DNA of 64,000 bases from Liolophura sinensis (Eukaryota > Mollusca > Polyplacophora > Chitonida > Chitonidae). Positions 11,453-23,745 of the stretch are shown here, piece by piece; positions within the stretch are counted from its first letter, which is position 1, and each line of letters starts with the position of its first letter. The notes beneath the pieces were generated by a model. It saw only the letters and a program-made list of their open reading frames with translations. It ran no database searches and was not told where the DNA came from. Position numbers and translations under genes: made by a program. The stretch spans positions 11,463,608 to 11,527,607 of the forward strand of contig NC_088299.1 in the NCBI RefSeq assembly GCF_032854445.1, written 5' to 3'.

Positions 11453-12352
11453 CTATACAAATACTAAAGTACTTACATGTACAACGGTGTCCAAACGGAC
11501 GCATATATTCCACAATGCTGAAAACCATACAGGCATAAATGCACAAATAAGAGGGAAAATCCACAGTATAACTGAGTGTATGACCAAATATACACAAAAT
11601 TCCACAGACAGGGTCCGTGTACTAATAAGCACTGTGTACACAAGAGCACAAATTAAATATACAAGTTCAGACTGAACAAGTGCTCGGTGGAGATATGATA
11701 TAACAAAGCCAGAGGCTATAAAGACACCAAAATTCAGCACAAAAGGCCTACTAAAATAATACACAGCGAAATCATCCAAAACTCTCAATAATTCTCCTTT
11801 CTCCTCCTTTGACCTGCTTTCATAGGTCTTGTATAGACTGGTGGAATTTTCTAGAATAAGAAAATTCTTGAACACTTGTTGTAAACAAACAGGCCCCGAA
11901 TATTCTGGGCATTCTGGAACATTGTAAGGCAGAGGCAGACAGCAGGCCCTGAACCGAGTGTATTCTGGAACATTGTAAGGCAGAGGCAAACAGCAGGCCC
12001 TGAACTCAGCATATGTAAACAGTGGCAAGCTAAATTTAGAAGCTGACGGCAGTTGTTCACGTAACAAGATAGTCACATGGAAACCGTGCAAAGGTAACAG
12101 GCCTCGGGAACTTGTAATCCACGAGTAGAATCCGCGTTTTTGCAAGAATACAATATAAAAGACTATAGTATAGAAATTAGGTCTAAAACCAGAGAAGTGA
12201 CGACAGTGCGATAGTTGGCAAATGAAACCCCGTGAAATTGGGCCTCCTGTCAGTTTACCTCGGTTAGCGCTTTTTTCTAGCTGTTCATGCAAAGGCTTAA
12301 ATAGTAGCAGGTCCTCCATGGCCGAGCGGGGTAGCACGCCAGCGCGGTGCAA
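11453..12352 (-). other. Unexplained long ORF, possible membrane protein
   Basis: An open frame of 299 codons is read from the minus strand. Its first ~15 codons come from an antisense SINE (12311-12560), so any real protein would begin later. Residues about 150-175 contain a duplicated block (RACCLPLPYNVPE twice) caused by a ~50-bp tandem duplication at 11920-12000. The C-terminal ~100 residues are strongly hydrophobic, with several possible membrane spans in a row (for example ELVYLICALVYTVLIS). No known family, start context or splice partner is recognised. It may be an orphan gene or a chance frame. Confidence 0.2.
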
Positions 12353-12560
12353 TGACCGCGTATCCTCTCACCCATGCGGTCGCTATCCCCAGCTCATGTT
12401 GGCCTCCTCTCCGGCCGTACGTGGGAAGTGCCTACAGCAACTTGCGGATGGTCGTGGGTTTCCCCCAGGCTGGTCACGGTTTCTTCCCACCATAATGCTG
12501 GTCGCCGTCGTATAAGTGAAATATTCTTGAGTACGGCGTATAACACCAATCAAATAAAAC
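12311..12560 (+). mobile_element. Near full-length SINE type A (plus)
   Basis: The tRNA-like head contains a box A match (TGGCCGAGCGGG, from about 12319). It is followed by the conserved body ('gtggga..gcctacagcaacttg', 'cccaccataatgctgg') and the 3' end 'gtataacaccaatcaaataaa'. It is nearly complete and only moderately diverged. Confidence 0.8.
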
Positions 12561-12789
12561 AATACCAAATTAGAACTGGGTTAATTTTAAGCAGAATTAG
12601 GTACGAAAATATTTGTAATGATATTTGTAATATGTTAGACGTCACTGGTCGAGTACTTACTTAAAATGATGTATTTTATCAAATGTAATATAGAAACAGA
12701 CTAAACCAAGGCAACGAGAGTCTGGGTGGTTGACAAATGGTCACAGACAGGATTTGACACCTCATCTCGTGTGCCCCTCGTGTCAGTCA

Positions 12790-13915
12790 TGCACATGTAT
12801 GTTGACAAACCTGGTAGAAAACCACTGCTCATTGGTCAAATACTAGACAAACCTGGGAGAAAGCCACTGTGCATAGGCCAAATACCTGATAAACCTGGTA
12901 GAAAACCACTGTGTATTGGTAAAACACCTGACAAACCTGATAGATAACCACTGTAAATTGTTCAAGTATCTGACAAACCTGGGAGAAAGCCACTGTGCAT
13001 GTGCCAAATACCTGACAAACCTGGAAGAAAGCCACTGTGCATTGGTCAAAAACCTGACGAACCTGACAGATAACCACTGTACATTGGTCAAATACCTGAC
13101 AATCTTGGTAGAAAACCACTGTGCATTGTCCAAATACCTGACAAATCTGGTAGAATGCCACAGTGCATTGGTCAAAAACCTGACAAACCTGGGAGAAAAC
13201 TACTGTACATTGGCCAAATATCTGGCAAATCTGAGAGAAAACCACTGTACATTGGTCAAAAATCTCACAAGCCTGGTAGAAAACCAGTGTACTTTGGTCA
13301 AAAACCTAACAAACCTAGTAGGAAACCACTGTGCATTGGTCAAGTATCTGTGAAACTTGGTAGAAAACCACTGTGCATTGGCCAAATACCTGACAAACCT
13401 GAGAAAAAGTCACTGTGCATTGGCCAAGCACCTGTCACACCTAATAAAAAGCCACTGTACATTGTGACAAACCTGGGCAAAAACTACTGTACACTGGTCA
13501 AATACCTGACAAACCTAATAGGAAACCACTGTGTGGATTGGCTGATAGCTGACAGAAACCACAAAACCGCTGTGTATTGACCAAATACCTATAACCCAGG
13601 TAGGAAACCATTACTTATTGGTCACATACCTCACAAATCTGAGAGAAAACACTGCCCATTGGCTAAATACCTGACAAACCTAGTAGAAAGCCACTGTGCA
13701 TTGTTCAAATACCTGACAAACCTGGGAGAAGCCACTGTGCATTGGTCAAATACCTGACAAACCTAGTAGAAACCACTGCTCATTGGCAAAATACCTGACA
13801 AACCTGCAGGAAAACCAATGCTCACTGGCCAAAAACATGACAAACCTGGTACAAGGCCACTGTGCATTGTTCAAGTATCTGACAAACGTGGTAGAAAGCC
13901 ACTGTCTCCATTGGT
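12790..13915. repeat. 42-bp minisatellite, ~26 copies
   Basis: Units read roughly 'aaatacctgacaaacctgg' then 'tagaaaaccactgtgcattgg', with scattered substitutions and small indels. Because 42 is a multiple of three, frames stay open for long distances on both strands (12829-13245 minus; 12916-13353 and 13155-13580 plus) with a 14-residue periodicity. No start context, splice sites or domain suggests that any frame is translated. Confidence 0.85.
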
Positions 13916-13984
13916 CAAATCTCAGGAGATTTCTCTCCTGATAATTACCAGCACAGAACCCAATGGATCAATGTCTTCTGCAAT

Positions 13985-14425
13985 GCTTCCAGCACACAAT
14001 CCCCATTGGTAAAAGGCCTGACAACTGGTGTGATTACAGCACACAACCCCATTGGTAAAAGGCCTGACAACTGATTACAGCACACATCCCAATTGGTAAA
14101 AGGCCTGACAACTGGTCTGATTACAGCACACCACCCCATTGGTAAAAGGTCTGACAACTGGTGTGATTACAGCACACAACCCAATTGGTAAAAGGCCTGA
14201 CAACTGGTGTGATTACAGCACACAACCCAATTGGTAAAAGGCCTGACAACTGGTGTGATTACAGCACACAACCCCATTGGTAAAAGGCCTATCAACTGGT
14301 GTTATTACAGCACACAACCCAATTGGTAAAAGGCCTGACAACTGGTCTGATTACAGCACACATCCCCATTGGTAAAAGGCCTGACAACTGGTCTGATTAC
14401 AGCACACAACCCCATTTACCACTGT
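13985..14425. repeat. 46-bp minisatellite, ~10 copies
   Basis: Tightly conserved units read 'cacacaaccccattggtaaa', then 'aggcctgacaactggtgtga' and 'ttacag'. It starts about 70 bp after the 42-bp array, and both units share 'attggt' and 'cctgacaa', so the arrays may be related in origin. Confidence 0.85.
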
Positions 14426-14687
14426 CATGTCAAGACCTGAGATAACTAAGCCTGCAAGGAGGATCCACTTTTCGTGTAAAAGTTTTGAGCACTTAGGCAA
14501 AACTTCACAGCCCACGGAAGATTTTCATAATCAGATTGTAAATAAAATTAAGACAACAATAAACTAGAGCCCAAGAGCTGTGAAATTGGCCTATTGCTCT
14601 TCTTCTATTTTTCTTGTAACTAATGACCAATTGTCTTCTAGTACAATTCACTGTTCTTCTGTCTGTAATTTAGGACCCAGCTTCACC

Positions 14688-14790
14688 TCATTATGACATG
14701 ACCTTAAAGAGAATGCAGTGTGCCAGAATATCCTATTATGACATGACCTTAAAGAGAATGCAGTGTGCCAGAACATCCTATCATGACATT
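14688..14790. repeat. Two-copy ~46-bp direct duplication
   Basis: The segment 'tatgacatgaccttaaagag' with the following 'aatgcagtgtgccaga' occurs twice, back to back and almost identical. A partial third start ('catgacatt') follows. Confidence 0.75.
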
Positions 14791-15267
14791 CTTTAAGATT
14801 GTAGACATTTTCCGCAAAATTTTTTTTGTAACTAAGTCGTTCCCATTTCTATTTATTAGGTTAGTGTGAGCATGAAAATCATTATTTGCACCACTGTCGT
14901 ATGTGGCAACAGATCAAGGCAACATATCGTAATACATGTTCTGGTCCTTACACTGTCTGGTTGTATCTCAACAGTTCAAATATGGCAAAGACACATAAAA
15001 TACATGTACAATCTGTCAACCTTTTTTTCAATCCTTTCAGGATTATAGCCAAATGTTCATCACGTACAGCAAACGATTACTAACGGCTCATTCCACAATT
15101 TAACAGATAACTTCTTCAACAGGCCATGAAAAATCATGTATAACACTTTATAATGGCAATTCCTTCACAATTTTTCATGCCTTCATAATGGGCCTCTGGC
15201 AATTCTCACCAATAGACCCATAAAAAAATAACAAAAATACAATCAATCTTACAATGTTAAGGAACTG

Positions 15268-15273
15268 TTTATT
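15268..15273 (-). promoter_or_regulatory. Possible EMC4 polyadenylation signal
   Basis: AATAAA on the minus strand, about 650 bp beyond the EMC4 stop codon. It is the nearest exact hexamer noticed downstream. The interval 14800-15918 otherwise shows no gene and is presumed EMC4 3' UTR plus spacer. Confidence 0.3.
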
Positions 15274-15918
15274 TTTGAACACTTATGACAATTGACAATT
15301 TTCTCTTTCAAACCCCATTTCTTAAAATTTAATCTAAACCATACGAACCCTAATACAAACACTGAGACCAACAGCTGTTTTCTTGTAGATTCTTCATATA
15401 TAAATATTCCATAATGAAATCAAACTCCAGCAAAACATGTACAATTAGTACTCTCTGTCCTATTGACAGATACAACTGAATTACGAGAGCTTATATACAG
15501 ATGAATCAATCAAATATAAGCTTAAACAACGTAACACTTTCTGAAAACCAATTAAATATAGTTGATTCCCAACATGTATATGAACTTTGCACATTCTGAG
15601 TCCCACTTGATCCACAGGTTTGATTCTTCTAAGCCAGAACAGTGTCTCCTTTGTCTCCTTTATATGCGAAAATGACAGTAATGTTATCTATCAACACCAA
15701 ATTCTTCACCATTTTCGATGCGTAGCAGATATGGTGCTTCATGAAAACACCAGAAGAACGCCTGTATTAATCAAGTGAAATGCACCACAGTTGTCTCTGA
15801 AAGTTTAGTCAGAGATACAGCCATGCCACACTCCTCCACTCAACGTCACAGGCGACCAATAGATCTGTCCCTCCTTGTCACAGGTGAAGGCCACTCCCTC
15901 ATCTACCTCTGATGACTG

Positions 15919-18308
15919 TTACAGATGTAGGCCACCACCAGACCACTCTAATCTCTGTAAAAAAAAACAACAACATTAGATCAGATGCATTAAGGCATTA
16001 TTAAAAATATGTTTGTGGAGTGTAACCTGACCAACCACCCGAAAAAAACATACACTAAATATTTTGTTGGCCTATTGATGGAATATATTAAAATATATTT
16101 TAAACTCTATTTTTTTCATTTATAGTAAGAATAAGGAAAAAATTCTTTACCAATCCACCCTATTTTTTAGACAGTGTTGGGATATCCCCAACAAAGAATT
16201 ATCTAAAGATGTCCTTATGTATATTAAATGTTTCAAATAAATTTCACCTTTTATTTCAAGTAAAAAATAATTAAATTGCGCTATTTTCGTGGACAGTATT
16301 TCACCTGGCAAATACCAGTAATTCATGTGTTTCCTTCTTTCATTACATTATTCACTGAATTTGTATGGCTATGACCAGGAATATTTCACATATAGGTGTA
16401 TAATGTCGCCAAATTTATGGTTGGAAGAACCATAAAGTACTATTATAGGAAGGGGAAACAACCACACCTCAACAAGTACATGTACAGTGAAAACTCCTGA
16501 CTTAAAGCCACAGCTATACCAGCAGGTATTGTGTGTATTAAACTAATACTTCATCATTCAACAAACATCACGGCTCTAAATCAACATTTTCTTATGTACA
16601 CAAAAAATTTATCTTCCTGTTTATTACCTAAAGGAAAAGACAACTTAAGCATTTTGACATTAAAACATTTTAGCTAATATGTTCTATTAGAAGAAAGCAT
16701 TTTATCTGTTGTTTCTCAATAATGGGGGTCTTCATTTCACTAGTAAAAAATATCACAATCTTTCAGAGAATTAACTATTTATATGCTATGTCACTGTTGA
16801 TGACATATTCAAGGCCAATGGGAACGCCTTTCCGTTTGTATCAAGATGGTCCACTGCTGTGAACTCACTTGTTCTTTCCTGTGTTATGTCACAATTATTG
16901 GTGTAAGAATGCTCATAAAACATACATGCAGTACACATGCACTGCAATGTCGCAGAAGAAATAGTTGCGTTCTACTGTCATTTGGAGCTTCTGTGTAGCT
17001 CGTTCTCGTGTCTCCAAATGAAATGATCCATTTATAAATCTTCTGTTCAACTGTTAAAGCTAGCGTTGAGTGTCTGGGTCAAACCTACATGATTTACCCC
17101 ACATATTAGCAAGTTACAATGGCAGCACCCAAAATATTTAAGACTTGAAACTACACCGTTTATAGGCATAATGGTCATTGGGTTTATCCTTGGAAGATAT
17201 GCACTCAAGGTCAGCAGAATGTGTTGCTATGATTACATTATAAGAAATTGGTCAGAGTATTTGCAGATATTTTCTGATGCCTCGAAATGCCCTGATACCG
17301 CCAAGGTTTCAGCTACCATTAGCATCCCAGAACTTAATTATAGTAACAAGTCCAGGTTATCTGACTACATGTCTATTTACTCTGCAGAGTTAACAGGTAT
17401 TCTAAAGGCTGTCCAGTTTCTTAACGTGTTTAAACCATTGAAATCTGTTATATTAAGTGACTCCCTATCTGCCTTGAAATCTTTAAAATGTTCGAATGTC
17501 ATCAAATGCTTACCACTCGTCCTTGAAGTTTTATACCTATATACCTGTCTAGCCCTCGAAGGGGTCTCTGTATTCTTTGAGTGAGTACTGAGTCATGTAT
17601 CTTTGCTAACGAGCAAAATTACCCACTGGCTAAGGCAGGCCACTTAATGAAAGATGTCACTCATGTAATACCCATTTCTGTTTCAGAAATGATGAACCAA
17701 ACAAAAAGCTTTTAATTTAGATTGTGGCATGTGACTGAGATAATGACGCGAAAGGGAGGTTTTTCCATCAAATGTGCCCGCTTGTGACCTCTCGGTTTGT
17801 GCAGCTTCCTTCTTTGTTCACGGACTGGTCTCAGGTCATTTCCCAGTGAATTCGTATCTACATAGATTCAATCAGCATGACTCAGGTCTTTGTAAGACCT
17901 GTTTAGTAGAAGATTCCATCTCACACCTGTTATTTCATTGCAAAACCTACAATAATGCAAGGAAACTTTTTTTTGCAGATCTAATTTAAGGTGGGGTCAC
18001 TCACCCTTCCTTTTAAACTGTTCAGATCGTTACATAATGAAAACCTCCAAGGCTGCTGCCTCCTTTTTACTGCGATGTAAGAAATTCTAGATAGTATGTA
18101 GTTATTCGTTCAGTGTTTAATGAATTGATATAATATTGGCCTAATGACCATCTTTTCTCAGAACTGAGTTCCCTTTCCATTGTCTTTGCATCTCTGTCCA
18201 TTACACCTGTGTTTTTAAAGGAGACAAACCCAGATAATGAACTGATGATTTTTTTTTTTTTGTTCCTGCATTGGCACACATCATGCTTGCGCATGGGGTT
18301 GCCATTCC

Positions 18309-18348
<40 letters not shown>

Positions 18349-21300
18349 TCAACCCTCATCCTTATTTTCATCCTTATTTTATGCATATATATGTTGACAC
18401 ACAATACAAGCTTAGCTATCATTACTTTTCCCTTAACACACTGAGACTTTCATCTCCAATACCTTTAAGGGTTCCACAAAGGCAAGCCAGTCTGAAGCGT
18501 GTGTTGGCAACAGACCCATCACCTGGCACTTGTACACAGCCAGCCCAAGACACACCAGATTGCCCAGAAAGTACACAAACTTCTGCACGGGAGACTGGTT
18601 CCCCTCAATCATCTTGAAAGCTGAAAGACACATTCATACAATCTATCAATGACTTCATGGTTTCAAGTTGAGACAGTTACATGTACTTGTTTATTTATTT
18701 GATTATTGCTTGACACCATACTCAAGAATTTTTCACTGATACAACACTGGTCAGTTTTATTTATTTATTTATTTGATTGGTGTTTAATGCCGTCTTCAAG
18801 AATATTTCATTTATACGACGAGGATTAGCATTATGGTGGGAAGAAACCGGGCAGAGCCCGCTGGAAACCCACGACCATCCATAGATTGCTGGCAGACTTT
18901 CCCAGGTACGGCTGGAGCCGCTCAGTTTTAAGGGTGGAGGTAATAACCTGTGTGCCTGTGGTAAACCACAAGACTTCCATAGTTACTGAGGAATATCACT
19001 TAATAATAAAACATTCTTGAAGCTGAATGTTCTTTCATCCATGTAATAATTTTTTATTGATTTCTCTCAGGTTTTATAAAATTTTAACATTACTGTGATC
19101 ACATTATGAATGGGCATGATTCAGACACATTGTGCTGCCTCACTGGCATACACTGCTGAAGACACCAGGCATGATGCCTCACAACATAGACACTGAAATG
19201 ATCAGTATTTATGGTTGAAGGCATTGTATTAAAGGCTGAATTGAGGAAAGTGCAGGGCTAACAAGGCCACCAAGGCTACCAATCTTGTTTATAAGGCAGA
19301 TGATTTCAACACTTAACCATTGCAATACAGTTGCAAGTAATGAATAATGAACTGAAGTATAGGACTACATAAGTATATCCTTCAGCTGAAAATGTAGAAT
19401 TAAATTTATTTATTTATATGATTGGTGTTTTATACCATACTCAAGAATATTTCTCTTATATGACGGCGACCAGCATCATGGCGGGCACTGCTGGGAGGAA
19501 ACCGGTCAGACCCCGGGGAAGCCCATAATCATCTGCACGTTTCTGACAGACCGTCCCATGTAAAGCGGGAGAAGAAGCCAGTATGAGATTATACATATAT
19601 GTAGAATAAGAGACCCTTCCCAAGATAATTATTCATTCAAATATTGCAGTTTAACATAAACTTCAGGTTTTGTGTTAATATGAATAGATACAGTAAGTTT
19701 CACTGACTTGACTGAATCTGGATAAAGGCCTGGATAGGTCTGAAGAACATCATGCCAACCATCATGATAGGAAAGATGGAAATAGTGTTGCCTGCCATCC
19801 ACATGATGAAGAAATTCATGGGAACCTGCTTAATTGGCCCAAGCGCAATGTCCCAGGATCTCTTTAAAAATAAAAAATACAGAATTTCCAAGCAATGTCA
19901 GATGTGGCAATGTGTTGTAATTATGCGGTATACTGTGTAACTTCAGTTCTGCCATTGACAATTACGAGTACTTAAAAAAACATTATCAATATAAAAGAAG
20001 ACTGTATTTGGTTTACTTGACTTCTAATTTGCTTTCAATCTATTGAATTGTTTACATGTGCGATCCACGAGTGAAAGTTGCATTGTAGAAAGTTTGCGCT
20101 GCCTCATTTGCGTGTTCTCTCATCGGGCAGAGAGTTTAGACCAGTGACAGATTTCCCCTTATAATTCTCTTAACTGACATTTTGCAGAAAATATAGGCCC
20201 AGAAAGTTTATTTGGAGTCTAATGCAATTCATTCTTTTTATTAGCTTATTCTCTTGCCTAACTTAAAACAGCAGCTGAACTAACACAAAATGAATGCGAG
20301 TCTGCGACCTCGCTGGTCAAAAGTTAAAAGGCTGCTATGAGAACGTTTTAGCTGAATGAGCCAGAATAAAAAATATGAGATTCAGTGTTCCCACATTGCC
20401 GTAAATTTACTTACTTACTTGATTAGTGTTTTACACCATACTCCAAAAAATTTATCTTTTCTCTGTTAGTGACATAAATAGAGCTCATTTTTCATAATAT
20501 TTTTGTTAGATTCCAACAGATTCCAATAACTTCGTCTCACAGTATTCTGGTTTTAGATTCCTGTATACTGCAATTGCTCTTTAATCCCTTTTCTCATGGC
20601 AAGTAAGTAATAAAAAGCAAGTTGTGTCAGAAACAAATACTTAATCCCTCAGATAAGTACAAATGTTAGTGATCGAGGCCTATATTCCAGGGCCTTCAGT
20701 GTCATTTGAATAAGCCAATTTTGGGGGATTTGGATTCCAGTGAAAAAACGAGACCTGCACACAGCTGTAACCCACTTTAAATCAAGTACCTTTGCAATCA
20801 AGTCTACATCTGTCTCTTTATTAGCATGATCGGTTGACACAGTTGTGTCTGAATATCCCACAGGTGGACGCAAGTCAGCTGTGGCAATCTGCCTCTCCCC
20901 TCGAGTCCTGTAACATAAAAAGTGAATAATAAACAAACCTGAGTCACTAATGGCTTTTTTGCAATGAAACATCCTGAAACAAACAAATTAACATAAAATA
21001 TTTATTTCTTTATTTCACTTGTGATATACGCCGTACCTCAAGACAGCTGCCAGCGTTATAGTAGGGGGGAATCAGGTAGAGCCTGGGAGAAATCTACAAC
21101 CATCTGCAGGTTGCAGAACTTCTCACATACAGCTGAAGAGGAAGCCAGGATGGGCTGAACTTGAAATCACAGCAACCACTATGGCTCCATGGTCATTGCG
21201 CCGCACTGGCATGCTAACCACCTTGGCCACAGAGGCCCCCTGGCATACCACAGAAAAGAGCAAAAGACATCACGGTCACATGAAAATTACAGGACCCTGA

Positions 21301-22530
21301 TTCATTGTTTCCGTCAAAACAGTGGGTACAAGCTTTTAAGGTATAGTTTATTTGTCAAAATTTACATATAAACACATTAGCGATCTTATTACATATATTT
21401 AAATGCAGCCTTAAGTTTTCAACAATCAATGAATATATGAAAGTATTTGAATGTGGTGACACAGACACATAGATGTTCGATATGTCTACCATCATCACAT
21501 TGCAATGATTAAGTGCTCTACAACTCTGAAATTTTGTGATTTACAGGTCATACAGATATGGTCTTAGAAATATGTTGGATTGTGTTAAATATGATTTGAA
21601 GTGTTAACTTTCTTACCATATCGGGATTAATTAAAACTGTACAAAATTACTTGGATGAAAATAGTTTGAGATAGCTCTGATGTTTGGTTTTGCAAAGTTT
21701 TGTTTGGGCAAAGATGCCCTAAACCAGAGCGAGCTCCATTTAAAAACCTGATGCATTTACCTGGTCTTTTGTCAATGCTAGCAGTACAGTGAGTCAATCT
21801 GAGCATTACTGAAGAATCATCATTGACAACAGTGAGTCAAGTCCCTTCTTTTAAGGTAAAGACTTGTCTGATTTGGGTTAAGGTCTTTTGATAGTTTCAG
21901 CTTTCAACTGACCAGAAAACTCTGGTCTATACAGTCAATCAAATCAAAAGTCAGGCAATCTTCTTTTAGACAATGAATCACATACCATTTTTTTCATGTT
22001 ATTTGCATTTTGAAGCAAACTTGCACATGATGTGTGAGGTTAAGTCGTCAAATGTTAAACAGACGGCCTTGGGCTGACGAATTTCAGTGGTGTTTGACTG
22101 AACCAGTTCAAGTCTGGAATTTGCAAATAATTTTTAAGTTGGTGCGGGAAAAAATGCTGGCAATAATGTTACTTTTATGTACTCAACTGTACCAAACAGT
22201 TGTCTTATGTCAAAATGTCATTTGGTGCAGGGCACTGTACTTGTTCTGCTCATAATTCCAGTTTGTAGGTGAGGTGGCTTATTCTCCTGACACTGATGTG
22301 TTTTGGCTAAGACCAGAACCAGAACCGCAAGCCGCTTAATCTGTCTAGTAATCAGAACAGCTGAGAGCAAAGCTGGTGTTCTCATCTTATGTCAGTTTCA
22401 ATGTCAAACGTAGGCGTGCCATGAACGAGACACGAACGCCTAGAAAGGAAAACATACATTTCACAAAATGGTAATATATTTACCTCCCAACGAAGTCGAT
22501 TGCCCACTTGTGTCGCCTTCGCGAAGACAT
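15919..22530 (-). CDS. EMC4: ER membrane protein complex subunit 4
   Basis: Five coding exons on the minus strand: 22530-22484, 20907-20790, 19861-19708, 18620-18463 and 15954-15919, encoding 170 residues (human about 183). The start [13 protein letters not shown] matches the conserved N-terminus. [16 protein letters not shown] (residues 56-71) leads into the first membrane segment (about 70-95, AGNTISIFP), and a second lies at about 121-144. [11 protein letters not shown] (144-154) is a family signature. The end, [11 protein letters not shown], corresponds to the conserved C-terminal SGGG motif. It comes from a 36-nt terminal coding exon 2.5 kb away, after an AAAG|GTATTG donor. Reading through that donor gives an unrelated tail and is rejected. 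EMC4 belongs to the ER membrane insertase complex for multipass and tail-anchored proteins. It lies head-to-head with NGDN. Confidence 0.93.
17171..17990 (+). mobile_element. LINE 3' remnant with RNase H and terminal zinc knuckle
   Basis: Antisense to EMC4 in its last intron is the 3' end of a non-LTR retrotransposon. 17171-17584 encodes an RNase H-like segment with the spaced acidic motifs FSDAS, AELTGI and LSDSLSAL. After a stop and frame change near 17582, SHV..ANE-like residues of the same domain appear in another frame. 17774-17989 encodes a terminal CxxC...H...C knuckle ([17 protein letters not shown]). Upstream reverse transcriptase is absent, so the copy is 5'-truncated and dead. The RNase H suggests an I- or Jockey-like clade; the exact clade is not determined. 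Confidence 0.7.
18312..18344. repeat. (TA)n microsatellite
   Basis: About 16 TA dinucleotides in EMC4 intron 4. Confidence 0.95.
18688..18930 (-). mobile_element. Two SINE type A copies, nested or tandem (minus)
   Basis: A short 3' end (18688-18755) is followed directly by a second tail and a longer body (18756-18930) containing 'gcattatggtgggaagaaac' and 'gcagagcccgctggaaaccc'. The first copy was probably interrupted by the second. It lies in the EMC4 intron between exons 3 and 4. Confidence 0.7.
19406..19590 (-). mobile_element. SINE type A (minus)
   Basis: Tail 'tttatttatttatatgattg' and body with 'gaggaaaccgg' and 'gcccataatcatctgcac', missing the tRNA-like head. It lies in the EMC4 intron between exons 3 and 4. 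Confidence 0.7.
20408..20460 (-). mobile_element. SINE type A tail fragment (minus)
   Basis: Only the 3' end is present ('ttgattagtgttttacacca', 'tactcc'), in the EMC4 intron between exons 2 and 3. Confidence 0.5.
21000..21240 (-). mobile_element. Nearly complete SINE type A, diverged (minus)
   Basis: It runs from the tail (about 21000) through the body ('agcgttatagtagg', 'caaccatctgcaggttgc') to the head, ending near 'ggccacagaggccccctgg' at 21240. It is among the more diverged copies. It lies in EMC4 intron 1. Confidence 0.7.
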
Positions 22531-23742
22531 CTTGGAAGTGAAGTGACTTTACATACCTTCATCGCAAAAGAGCTCTTTTATGAACAACAATTAATTTCTG
22601 GGTAGTATATCGTTTACCGCAAAGCTTCCTCGGTTTTCTTGGTGTTTTTGTTTCGAATACGTAAACGTTTCATTTAACAGCATACCGTACTTTGCCTTTA
22701 AGGTTTCTTGTGAAAATACAGAGTTACAGATTGCTTGAACAACACTCAGATAATGAACTCTCCCTGGTGTAAACTTCCGCCGGTAGTGAAACATCGAAGA
22801 CGCACGTGGGGTTAGGTTGATATTAAATCTCCGACCCTCAAACACCAATATTTGGGGTTGCTACTGATGAACCACTCAACATGACATCGGTGGGTTAATC
22901 ATAGACACATGTGATTTTTAAATCATGATGTGGTATCAGTACCGTTACGCCATAAGGCAAAGATGAACCATAAGCTGATGTAAAGATATTGGGCCAACTT
23001 AGTAGATTACATGGTACATCTGTGTTCTACTTGTAACACTAAGGGAGACATACGCTTCTATTTCCTAAGTGAGTAAATTACACATTACTGACAACCACGA
23101 AAGCTGTAACTGTCTCACTCAATGAAAGGTAAATAATCATGCAACTATAGTTTGTTTAAATACACCAAACATTGGTACCGGTAACCACAAACATTATACC
23201 GTGCAGGTGTAAATGCTAGCCCTGGATGTACTTATGTTCGCTTTTCTATGCATGTATTTCGACTGGTGCTCGCACAATTCATGGATGGGTCCTCCCCAAC
23301 CCGTCCAATTAAATACTGTTTTATAATGCATAGGGTTCTAGAGCACCAGACTGATAACACCTGAGCTGTCAATCATCCCAAAGGTAAATGTCCATTCATT
23401 TTTCAGCAAGCTCTGACTTTAAGTTTGCAAAATGGCCCCTGTCTTCTGATGTCTGTTATGGTGTGGGATTTGTCATTAGCCTGGTTCCTGGGCCTCGCAA
23501 CTGCAAATGGTGGGAATGTGTGGCCCAGGAACCAGGATGGTGTATAAGATGGGCAGCCATTTTTGTGAAGTTAAGTGAGCACAGAAGTTGAACTTGATGA
23601 TGCATGGATGAATATTTAGTTAGGCACTAACTTGCAGTCTTGAGCAGGTAAAAGGTACTATAGAGGACGGAGGCAAAATGCTCTGACATCCTCTCAAAGA
23701 TTGACCCAGCTTGTGTCATGAGTTTGTTCTCATGTATTACAG
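22531..23742. promoter_or_regulatory. Divergent EMC4 / NGDN intergenic region
   Basis: The EMC4 start codon (22530, minus) and the first NGDN coding exon (23743, plus) point away from each other across about 1.2 kb. The NGDN coding exon is preceded by a splice acceptor, so at least one untranslated NGDN exon should lie here. It cannot be placed from sequence alone. A shared or bidirectional promoter is an inference. Confidence 0.45.
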
Positions 23743-23745
23743 ACA

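Noticed and set aside
12829-13580. Long periodic ORFs on both strands
   Set aside because: Unit length of 42 bp keeps frames open on both strands. There are no splice or start signals, and the array degrades at both ends like a neutral minisatellite.
17774-17989. Small host zinc-finger gene
   Set aside because: It is the terminal CxxC...H...C region of the LINE remnant directly upstream.
18433-18462. Alternative EMC4 C-terminus by read-through of exon 4
   Set aside because: The tail VLEMKVSVC is not family-like, whereas splicing to 15954 restores the conserved SGGG ending.
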